From UBA4781 sp963556045 (GTDB taxonomy: Bacteria > Chloroflexota > Anaerolineae > Anaerolineales > Anaerolineaceae), in assembly GCA_963556045.3 (NCBI GenBank), contig CAUVYA020000002.1, positions 2,480,001-2,544,000 on the forward strand: a stretch of DNA of 64,000 nt. The letters are read 5' to 3'. Below, piece by piece: positions 25,588-32,893 of this stretch; position 1 is the stretch's first letter; each line of letters starts with the position of its first letter. Position numbers and translations under genes: made by a program. The notes under the pieces are model-generated. The model was not told where the DNA came from. It worked only from the letters and a program-made list of their open reading frames with translations, and did not search any database.

Positions 25588-26490
25588 ATGGAAAACAGCC
25601 ATCGAGATACGATTTTTGTAACTATCGTGACCAGCCCAACGGAACTAAACGCGGTTGCTCTTCTCGTTCGCTGCCTAAGAACATTCGGGGGAGAAATGCA
25701 GGATATGCCGGGTTTCATTTTTTTTAGTATGGAAAAAGGAACCTCCGATCAATTCCAATCAGATAAGCATATTGCAATCATTCCTCTCCATGAAAAACAT
25801 TCTGCCGAACCATACTTCTTCCGCAGCAAGGTGATGGCATGCGCGCAAGCTGAACGATTAACGGAAAATGATGGGAAAGTATTGATATGGTTGAATCCCA
25901 TGACGCTTCTATTTAAAGAACCAGCAGACTTTCTGCTGGTAGGGGAGAGAAAGGCTGCCTTCCGACCGGTTCATATACAAAATATCGGTCAGGAGATCGG
26001 TGAACCTGTTGATGCATACTGGGATGGTATTTATAAAAGAGTTGGGAGGAATGCAGACAGCTATTATTTGGTTTCTTTCGTGGATGGGAAAAAATTACGA
26101 CCATATTTCAATTCTCATTTATTTGCAATTGATCCTGCGCTCGGCATCATGCAGGAATGGGAAAACTTATTTAATGAGATGACACAGAACGAGGAATTTC
26201 AACGCACTTGCTGCGCTGATGTTCCGCATCGGGTCTTTTTACATCAGGCGATCTTGTCTGCCCTGATCGAAATCAAGCTGAAGAGGTCGCAGATCCATAT
26301 CCTGCCTGAGGCATATAGTTATCCACTGCATTTTCATCGACAATTGAACGCCGAAAAGCAGGCTCATTCTTTGGATGAACTGATATGCCCGGTGTACGAA
26401 GAACGTTTGCATTTCCCTGAAACCTTTTCCGGCATCTCTGTATCGCCCCCGTTATTTGAATGGCTGCGGAAGCAATCCGCATCTGTTTAG
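25588..26490 (+). CDS. Hypothetical protein with glycosyltransferase-like features
   Basis: 300 residues, soluble, no signal peptide. 'DTIFVTIVTSPTELNAVALLVRCLRTFGG' (residues 7-35 in two parts) resembles the opening of a GT-A nucleotide-sugar fold. 'KVLIWLNPMTLLFKEP' (near 102) sits where such enzymes have the D-x-D strand, but here it reads N-P-M, so the metal-binding motif is absent. 'YFNSHLFAIDP' also fits that fold. It may be an inactive or divergent glycosyltransferase. It stands alone between two regulatory gaps. Confidence 0.5.
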   Translation: MENSHRDTIFVTIVTSPTELNAVALLVRCLRTFGGEMQDMPGFIFFSMEKGTSDQFQSDKHIAIIPLHEKHSAEPYFFRSKVMACAQAERLTENDGKVLIWLNPMTLLFKEPADFLLVGERKAAFRPVHIQNIGQEIGEPVDAYWDGIYKRVGRNADSYYLVSFVDGKKLRPYFNSHLFAIDPALGIMQEWENLFNEMTQNEEFQRTCCADVPHRVFLHQAILSALIEIKLKRSQIHILPEAYSYPLHFHRQLNAEKQAHSLDELICPVYEERLHFPETFSGISVSPPLFEWLRKQSASV

Positions 26491-26640
26491 CCGGCAGCTC
26501 AAGACAGGCAGGTTTTCTTGTTCCTTCTGAAGAATATATAGAAGTATTTCATGATAAGTTAAATAATATTTATAAAAAAATAAATTATAGTAATATTATA
26601 CAACTGTACACTACAATATATTGAATAAGTCATTAAAATA

Positions 26641-26656
26641 ATTCAAATATTTGAAT
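26641..26656. promoter_or_regulatory. Perfect 16-bp palindrome before the MFS gene
   Basis: ATTCAAATATTTGAAT is a perfect 16-bp palindrome that ends immediately before the AAGGAG ribosome binding site (26657-26662) of the exporter gene. It lies in a very AT-rich 178-nt gap and is a candidate repressor-binding site. Confidence 0.5.
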
Positions 26657-26668
26657 AAGGAGCTGCGA

Positions 26669-27946
26669 ATGGAGCCTTCAAAAACGAATCAAACATGGAA
26701 ACGGAGTTTCTATCCATTCTGGGGCAGCCAGATGCTTTCCTTACTGGGAAGTTCTCTGGTCCAATTTTCACTGGTATGGTGGTTAACCAAAGAGACCGGT
26801 TCAGCAACTGTTCTGGCTATGGCTTCCATGCTGGCATTGATCCCGGAAATTGTCATCCAGCCATTCGCCGGTGCGATCATTGACCGCATTGACAGGAAAA
26901 GAGCGATCATCCTGGCGGATGCGCTGATCGCATTCTTTACCCTTCTGCTTGGAATTCTCTTTATCATGGGAGAGGTGCAAATCTGGCATATTTACGCCAT
27001 CATGGCAATTCGCGGCGTAGGCAGCGCTTTTCATTACCCTGCTGAACAGGCATCCGTATCGCTGCTGGTTCCTAAAGAACAGCTTGCGCGCATTGCCGGG
27101 TTAAATCAGGCGGCACGCGGTGTCATCAATATTATCGCTGCTCCCCTGGGCGCTCTGGTGATGGATCTGATAGGAGTGGAAGGCTCCGTTATGATCGATG
27201 TGGTCACCGCCATCCTGGCTGTGACGATCGTTTCGTTCGTAGCGATCCCGCGCCAGCAGGTGCTGGAAAAGAAAGAAGGTTCGAAACTTGGCGTCATTTT
27301 GCATGACATGAAAGAGGGTTTTCAATACCTGCTTAGCTGGAAAGGGATGATGGTGATGACGGCTATCGCTCTTCTCTTCAAAATAGCGCTCTCGCCCGCG
27401 TTTTCGCTGATCCCATTACTGGTGCAGGAACATTTCCACGGCGATGCAGCCCAGTACAGCATGGTGGAAGTGGCGTTCGGAGTGGGGATTATTGTCGGAG
27501 GTGGTGCCCTGGGAGCATGGGGTGGTTTTAAGAAAAAGGTCTATACCATGATGATGGGTGCGATCGGTGTGGGATGCGGCATCCTGGCGCTGGGCCTCAT
27601 CCCGGAAGGCGGTTTATACGCCAGTCTGGCGCCCTGCTTTTTGATCGGCTTTATGGTCCCGATGGTGGATGGTCCTTTGATGGCGATCATGCAGGAGCAT
27701 ATCGACAATGAATATCAGGGCAGGGTTTTCACCATTTTCGGCAGCCTCATTTCCTTATCCACGCCGGTTGGGCTGGCGATCGCCGGTCCGGTTTCTGATG
27801 CCCTGGGTATTCAATTCTGGTTCATCGCAGCCGGTGTATTAATATTTCTTTCGATGGCTATAGGGCTTTCTATCAAATCGTTCCGCGAAATTGAAGAGGG
27901 ACCGGCGGTTAATCCCAATAAGGTCTCTTCCCAGCCGCAGCCGTAA
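26669..27946 (+). CDS. MFS transporter, macrolide-efflux (MFS_3/MefA-like) type
   Basis: 425 residues from the ATG at 26669, which is 6 nt after AAGGAG; the in-frame TTG at 26651 overlaps that site and is less likely. Twelve hydrophobic segments. The N-terminal 'WGSQMLSLLGSSLVQFSLVWWLTKETGSA' (two parts, residues 16-44) is typical of the MFS_3 drug-efflux branch, and 'GAIIDRIDRKRAI' is the MFS loop 2-3 motif. It probably exports hydrophobic compounds by proton exchange. No regulator gene is adjacent. Confidence 0.9.
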   Translation: MEPSKTNQTWKRSFYPFWGSQMLSLLGSSLVQFSLVWWLTKETGSATVLAMASMLALIPEIVIQPFAGAIIDRIDRKRAIILADALIAFFTLLLGILFIMGEVQIWHIYAIMAIRGVGSAFHYPAEQASVSLLVPKEQLARIAGLNQAARGVINIIAAPLGALVMDLIGVEGSVMIDVVTAILAVTIVSFVAIPRQQVLEKKEGSKLGVILHDMKEGFQYLLSWKGMMVMTAIALLFKIALSPAFSLIPLLVQEHFHGDAAQYSMVEVAFGVGIIVGGGALGAWGGFKKKVYTMMMGAIGVGCGILALGLIPEGGLYASLAPCFLIGFMVPMVDGPLMAIMQEHIDNEYQGRVFTIFGSLISLSTPVGLAIAGPVSDALGIQFWFIAAGVLIFLSMAIGLSIKSFREIEEGPAVNPNKVSSQPQP

Positions 27947-27995
27947 TAAGATGAGATAGAATCATAGCAGGAACTAAAAAAGGTAGATTCTTTTC

Positions 27996-29243
27996 TTGAA
28001 AAATAAACGCATTATCGTTATTGGGGGAGGACCGGCTGGCTTGCTGGCAGCCGGGACTGCTGCCGGGCAGGGCGCTTCCACTCTACTGCTGGAAAAGATG
28101 GAGCAGCCGGGCAGAAAACTATCTATCACCGGCAAAGGACGCTGCAACCTGACCAATCAGACCGACCTGCGCGATTTCGTTTCGCATTTCGGTGACAATG
28201 GATCCTTCCTTTATCAGGCGTTTTCCCGCTTTTTTATTAGCGATCTGCTCTCTTTATTGCACACCCTGAGCATCGAGACCGTGGTAGAACGAGGCGGACG
28301 TGTCTTTCCGGCGAATATGGATGCCAGTGAAGTGACCAGGCGGTTGATTGGCTGGGCGATGGATCAGGGAGTGGTCATTCGCACACACTCCAGAGCACAG
28401 GAGCTGCTCGTTCAAAATGGGCATATTCATGGTGTAAAACTTGATCGGGGAGAGGTTGTGGAAGGTACGGTGATCCTTGCAAGCGGAGGTGCATCCTACA
28501 CCGGAACAGGCTCAAGCGGAGATGGATATACCCTTGCCGGGCAGCTGGGGCATACCGTTATCCCGATTCGTCCGGCGCTGGTGCCTCTGAAAACAGCAGG
28601 AGATGACGCGCAGCGGCTGCAGGGTCTCAGCTTGCGCAACGTACGGGCAAGCCTGTGGATAGATGGGCAAAAAACCATAGACCAGTTTGGTGAAATGCTG
28701 TTCACCCATTTTGGCATCAGTGGACCCATTATTCTTACCATAAGCGGGAGGGTGGTGGATGCCCTGCAATCAAATCATAAAGTGGAGATTGCCATTGACC
28801 TCAAACCGGCGCTGGATGAACAGAAACTGGATGCGCGCCTGCTGCGCGAATTGGACGCGCACGGCAGGCAGCATTTTTCAACCATGCTGCGAACGCTGCT
28901 TCCGCAGAAGATGATCCCGCTGTGCGTGGAACAGGTGAATGTCGCTGCGGACAAAATGTGCAGCCAGATAGATAGTGTGGAAAGAAAGAGATTGCTGCGC
29001 TGGTTGAAAGATCTTCGTTTTCAGATCACCGGCAGTCTTCCTCTTGAAGCGGCAATTATCACAGCAGGTGGGGTCTCATTGGATGAAGTGGATCCCCGCA
29101 CCATGCAATCAAGGATCGTGGAAGGATTGTACTTTGCCGGGGAGGTGCTGGATGTGAATGCCGATACGGGCGGATATAATCTGCAGGCGGCTTTCTCGAC
29201 CGGCTGGCTGGCGGGCAGCAGTGCCGCGAAATCTCTTGCGTGA
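27996..29243 (+). CDS. HI0933/BaiN-family FAD-dependent oxidoreductase
   Basis: 415 residues from a TTG start with AAGGTAG upstream. The N-terminal Rossmann motif is IIVIGGGPAGLLAAGTAA, followed by the family signature 'GRKLSITGKGRCNLTN'. 'TGTGSSGDGYTLAGQLGH' and the C-terminal 'GLYFAGEVLDVNADTGGYNLQ' (two parts) complete the HI0933-like flavoprotein. The family includes BaiN, which acts on bile acid intermediates, but most members have no known substrate. It is convergent with the next gene, the two stops being directly adjacent. Confidence 0.9.
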   Translation: MKNKRIIVIGGGPAGLLAAGTAAGQGASTLLLEKMEQPGRKLSITGKGRCNLTNQTDLRDFVSHFGDNGSFLYQAFSRFFISDLLSLLHTLSIETVVERGGRVFPANMDASEVTRRLIGWAMDQGVVIRTHSRAQELLVQNGHIHGVKLDRGEVVEGTVILASGGASYTGTGSSGDGYTLAGQLGHTVIPIRPALVPLKTAGDDAQRLQGLSLRNVRASLWIDGQKTIDQFGEMLFTHFGISGPIILTISGRVVDALQSNHKVEIAIDLKPALDEQKLDARLLRELDAHGRQHFSTMLRTLLPQKMIPLCVEQVNVAADKMCSQIDSVERKRLLRWLKDLRFQITGSLPLEAAIITAGGVSLDEVDPRTMQSRIVEGLYFAGEVLDVNADTGGYNLQAAFSTGWLAGSSAAKSLA

Positions 29244-29825
29244 TTATTCTGTGGGTTCGTCCGGTTCAGGAAGTTTCCTGATGCGCTGGATGATATACCC
29301 GATCACCAATCCCAGTAACAGAACAAACGAAGCTGCTACATAGATCCACTTGACGAGGGTGCAGAAGGGGGCTAAGGAAGCCCAAAATCGGCTTTGTTCT
29401 GGAAAGTTCTTAAAAACCATGCTGGTGCTGATGTTCTCAAGGATGTCAAACACGAAAGCATACAGGGGCAGCACATTCCCACTGCGCAGACCAATTTGCT
29501 GCGTAAGCACCCGTTTGGAAAACCAGCTGATAGCTGTGGTGAGAAAAAAGGTATAGAGAATGGGGAAGGCGATATCGAAGGAAAAACGAGCGTTGATATA
29601 AGCAATGCGACCTTCCTCTCCATAGGCGTTTGCCATTTCATACAGATCGGCAGGGGTGTAGAAAAGCGATGTGTCGGGGGAACCCATGCCCTGTGAATAC
29701 GCTTCAGCCTGCTGCGATTGAACGGGAAGAAAGAGAACAGAAAAGAGTACAAACAGCACCAATCCTGCAATAGTGAGTTTTCCCGTACTTTTTTCTTCCA
29801 GCCAGGAAGTGATGCCTCTGTTCAT
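29244..29825 (-). CDS. Hypothetical membrane protein with four membrane segments
   Basis: 193 residues from the ATG at 29825, which follows AAGGAT; a Met 14 codons upstream has no such site. Hydrophobic segments lie at about 20-38, 85-105, 120-140 and 165-185. A loop with 'SLFYTPADLYEMANAYGEEGR' split after residue 65 lies outside the membrane between segments 1 and 2. No named family recognised. Convergent with the flavoprotein gene. Confidence 0.65.
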   Translation of the reverse strand: MNRGITSWLEEKSTGKLTIAGLVLFVLFSVLFLPVQSQQAEAYSQGMGSPDTSLFYTPADLYEMANAYGEEGRIAYINARFSFDIAFPILYTFFLTTAISWFSKRVLTQQIGLRSGNVLPLYAFVFDILENISTSMVFKNFPEQSRFWASLAPFCTLVKWIYVAASFVLLLGLVIGYIIQRIRKLPEPDEPTE

Positions 29826-29914
29826 AGTATTATCCTTTTCAGTCTTGTTGCGGCATGATGGATCCATTTGTAGATTATAGCGAGATTGTGTTAGTTTTAA
29901 CAGGAAAATCGGAT

Positions 29915-30169
29915 CTACTCGGTTATTACATAGAGAGTTGTGCCGCGTTTTACCGGTTTGATGGTCTTTAAAGCCACCAGATCGCCCGAGTTTGCCTGTA
30001 CGATGGGATCGTTTTCGATCTGCATGGATGAAACGGATTGCTGAAAATCGCTTCCATGCCCCAGGAAATGAACACTATCTCCGATCTTTAAGACCCCGTG
30101 TACGTTAATGACTGCTACTGATAGCTGGTCATAAAAGTGAACGACTTCTCCCACTTTTTTCCCTTCCAT
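29915..30169 (-). CDS. Stand-alone EF-Tu domain-2-like protein
   Basis: 84 residues. The sequence reads as a single translation-factor beta-barrel: 'KVGEVVHFYDQLSVAVINV' then 'LKIGDSVHFLG', 'SMQIENDPIVQANSGDLVALK' (two parts) and 'VKRGTTLYVI'. This matches the small 'translation elongation factor-like' proteins that hold only EF-Tu domain 2, with no G domain. The function is unknown. It is transcribed divergently from the ABC export operon. Confidence 0.75.
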   Translation of the reverse strand: MEGKKVGEVVHFYDQLSVAVINVHGVLKIGDSVHFLGHGSDFQQSVSSMQIENDPIVQANSGDLVALKTIKPVKRGTTLYVITE

Positions 30170-30313
30170 TCATCCTCCATATCTACTTACCTTAATTATA
30201 GTGTTTGATTGCGGTAGATATTGATCTGGTGAAAATTGTTTGACTTCCCTATTAAAAACTAGCTGGAAATGAGTTATAGTATTAAAGTTTTATTCCAACA
30301 AGTATAGGATGCT

Positions 30314-31282
30314 ATGAACGCAATAGAAGTCATTAATCTACAAAGAGATTTCCACACTACAACGGGAGTTTTTCGCCGCAAGACAAAAACGGTCAATGCC
30401 GTCAACGGAATTTCGTTCGATGTGTCAAGTGGAGAATTATTCGGCATGCTGGGACCCAATGGGGCAGGCAAGACCACCTCGGTCAAGATGCTTACCACGT
30501 TGTTGATCCCTACCGCCGGCACAGCTCGTATTTTAGGGCGTGATGTGATCAACGAAGCAGACCAGTTGCGACCTCGCATCGGCTTCATTTTTGGTGGAGA
30601 GCGCGGTCTCTACTGGCGTCTCTCCGCGAAGGATAATCTGCGTTATTTCGCCAGTCTGTACTATATGGAACCGGAGGTCGCCAAAAAGCGCATTCCGTTC
30701 CTGCTGGAAATGGTGGGCTTGCAGGATCGTGCGGATGAAAAAGTGGAAGGGTATTCGCGCGGGATGCGTCAGCGCCTGCATATTGCCCGTGCTCTGCTGC
30801 ACGATCCGGAGGTCTTGTTCCTGGATGAGCCTACCATGGGGCTGGATCCGGTCGGTGCGCGCGAGCTGCGCCAGACGGTGCGCAATCTGCAGAGTGAAAA
30901 GAAGACCATTTTATTAACGACGCATTATATGTTCGAAGCAGATTCACTCTGCCAGAGGGTCGCCGTTATCAATAAGGGTGAGATCGTTGCTCTGGATACA
31001 CCTGCAAAGATCAAGGATACGGTCAAAGACCTATCGGTTGTGGAGATCGAGGTTTTTGGGATCCCACTTCAAGTATTGGAGAAGATCAAGGCTTTGCCTG
31101 TGGTGGAAAATGCCAGCGTGGAAGATCGTGACCAGCGCCAGTTATTGATCGTGCATACCCCGCAGGGTGCCGAGGCGATCCCTGTTCTTGTAAGGGAACT
31201 GGAGGGATTAAAACTGGGGAAGATCACAACGCGTGAACCCACCCTGGAAGATGCGTATGTTCGCCTGGTGGGAGGGGAATGA
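30314..31282 (+). CDS. ABC-2 exporter ATPase
   Basis: 322 residues. Walker A GPNGAGKTT, signature YSRGMRQRL, Walker B 'VLFLDEPTMGLDP' and the switch His in 'LLTTHYM' are all intact. A C-terminal extension of ~90 residues is typical of NatA/DrrA-like exporter ATPases. It is the first gene of a three-gene operon; its stop overlaps the next start as ATGA. The substrate is not predictable. Confidence 0.93.
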   Translation: MNAIEVINLQRDFHTTTGVFRRKTKTVNAVNGISFDVSSGELFGMLGPNGAGKTTSVKMLTTLLIPTAGTARILGRDVINEADQLRPRIGFIFGGERGLYWRLSAKDNLRYFASLYYMEPEVAKKRIPFLLEMVGLQDRADEKVEGYSRGMRQRLHIARALLHDPEVLFLDEPTMGLDPVGARELRQTVRNLQSEKKTILLTTHYMFEADSLCQRVAVINKGEIVALDTPAKIKDTVKDLSVVEIEVFGIPLQVLEKIKALPVVENASVEDRDQRQLLIVHTPQGAEAIPVLVRELEGLKLGKITTREPTLEDAYVRLVGGE

Positions 31283-32082
31283 TGACAGCCTGGCACAAGA
31301 TCACCCGGAATCTGCGTGTCATTGCCATTGCTTTTGAAATAGAAATGCGCCAATCTTTCACCGATGCGTTTGTCTTGTTCGGCATCATTGTTCAACCTAT
31401 GGTTGTGGCTTTTATGGCATTATGGATGCTGCAGGACCAGATCGCCAATTATGCTATTTTTGTGATCGTTGGAAGTGGGATGACCGGTTTGTGGACCAAT
31501 CTCCTTTTCCAGGGCGGCAACAGCATCACCGGAGAACGCTGGACGGGAACTCTGGAACCCTTATCCTGCACCCCGGCTCCGCTGCGGGTGGTGGTGACGG
31601 GTAAATTGCTGGCAAATATCACCCAATCCCTTTTTTCCATCGTTTTCTGCTATGCCTTCATCTCAATTTTAATGGGGCTGCCGGTATCCATCGCGTATCC
31701 CTGGCTTTTTGGTGGCTCTATCCTCCTCACCATTGTAGCTTTTGTCGCTTTTGGCTTGCTGATCGGCACACTCTTCATTTTGAATCCTGATTTCCAGCAC
31801 TTTCAGAATGGGCTGGAATTTGTGGTGTATGTACTGGCAGGTTTTCTTTTCCCGATCGCGCTGCTGCCGATGTGGACTACCCCTTTCAGTTATATTCTCA
31901 CTCCCTACTGGGCAGCGCGCGCGATGCATGCCGCTTCTAGCGGTTCGGGCGGCAGCGCAGAGGTCTTTTTTTGCTGGGCAATGATGCTCTTGCTCTCCGT
32001 TGTCTATTTTGTTTTTTCTAAATATCTTTTCCGTGCGGTGCTGCGCAAAGCACGGGAAGACGCTACTTTGAATATGCAGTGA
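31279..32082 (+). CDS. ABC-2 type permease subunit
   Basis: 267 residues with six hydrophobic segments. The 'GERWTGTLEPLSCTPAP' loop after the second segment is the ABC-2 coupling region. It overlaps the ATPase gene upstream and the second permease gene downstream by 4 nt each, so all three are translationally coupled. It pairs with the downstream paralogue to form a heterodimeric channel. Confidence 0.9.
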   Translation: MMTAWHKITRNLRVIAIAFEIEMRQSFTDAFVLFGIIVQPMVVAFMALWMLQDQIANYAIFVIVGSGMTGLWTNLLFQGGNSITGERWTGTLEPLSCTPAPLRVVVTGKLLANITQSLFSIVFCYAFISILMGLPVSIAYPWLFGGSILLTIVAFVAFGLLIGTLFILNPDFQHFQNGLEFVVYVLAGFLFPIALLPMWTTPFSYILTPYWAARAMHAASSGSGGSAEVFFCWAMMLLLSVVYFVFSKYLFRAVLRKAREDATLNMQ

Positions 32083-32885
32083 CCATGGAAAGATTTAAAT
32101 TAAACGTCAAGATCTTTTTTGAAGGCGCCTATTTATCATATATAGGTCTCTTCCGCTGGTTGACACCGACCACCTATTTCGCCACGCTGGTATTCGGACC
32201 CCTGACCCAGATGTTGTTCTTTGTGCTGATCGGCACCTATGCACAGGGTACCGACCGCGCCTATTTCTATGTGATCGGGAACGCCCTCATGAATGCCGCC
32301 ATGAGCGGGATCTATGGAGTCACAATGAGCATCGGCGGAGAACGCTGGAGCGGTACGCTCCCCTATCTTTTTGGCGCGCCGGCAAACCGTATGTCCCTTT
32401 TCATCGGAAGGGCGTTCATGCACGTTCTGAATGGTATGGTTGGTGTTGTCACCGGTCTTCTTTGGGGCTGGCTGCTTTTCAACATTGACTACTCTGCTAC
32501 GAATCTATGGGCGCTGCTCCTGACCATTCTGATCACAACTTTCAGTACTTCGGGATTGGGATTATTGATGGGCTGTATCGGGTTGATCACCCGTAATGTG
32601 ATGTTCGTGAACAACACCGTCTATTTTGTATTGCTGGTGTTCTCAGGAGCGAATCTTGAAATCAGCAGCCTGCCTGCCTGGATGCAGGTGGTATCGAAAT
32701 ATTTGCCGCTCACGCGCGGTATCGCCGCTACGCGGCAGCTCATCGCGGGTCACAGCCTGGCAGAGATCCGTCCGTTGTTGCTTGAAGAGCTGGCGATCGG
32801 CGCATTCTTTGCTTTGCTGGGTTATTCCCTTTTTCGCTGGTTTGAGTTTGTCGCCAAAAAAAGAGGGACACTGGAAGTATTTTGA
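32079..32885 (+). CDS. ABC-2 type permease subunit (second)
   Basis: 268 residues, six hydrophobic segments, homologous in layout to the preceding permease: 'GERWSGTLPYLFGAPANR' matches that protein's 'GERWTGTL' loop. It overlaps the upstream gene by 4 nt and ends 8 nt before the cysteine desulfurase-SelD fusion, which may therefore be co-transcribed. Confidence 0.9.
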   Translation: MTMERFKLNVKIFFEGAYLSYIGLFRWLTPTTYFATLVFGPLTQMLFFVLIGTYAQGTDRAYFYVIGNALMNAAMSGIYGVTMSIGGERWSGTLPYLFGAPANRMSLFIGRAFMHVLNGMVGVVTGLLWGWLLFNIDYSATNLWALLLTILITTFSTSGLGLLMGCIGLITRNVMFVNNTVYFVLLVFSGANLEISSLPAWMQVVSKYLPLTRGIAATRQLIAGHSLAEIRPLLLEELAIGAFFALLGYSLFRWFEFVAKKRGTLEVF

Positions 32886-32893
32886 GGTGAAGT

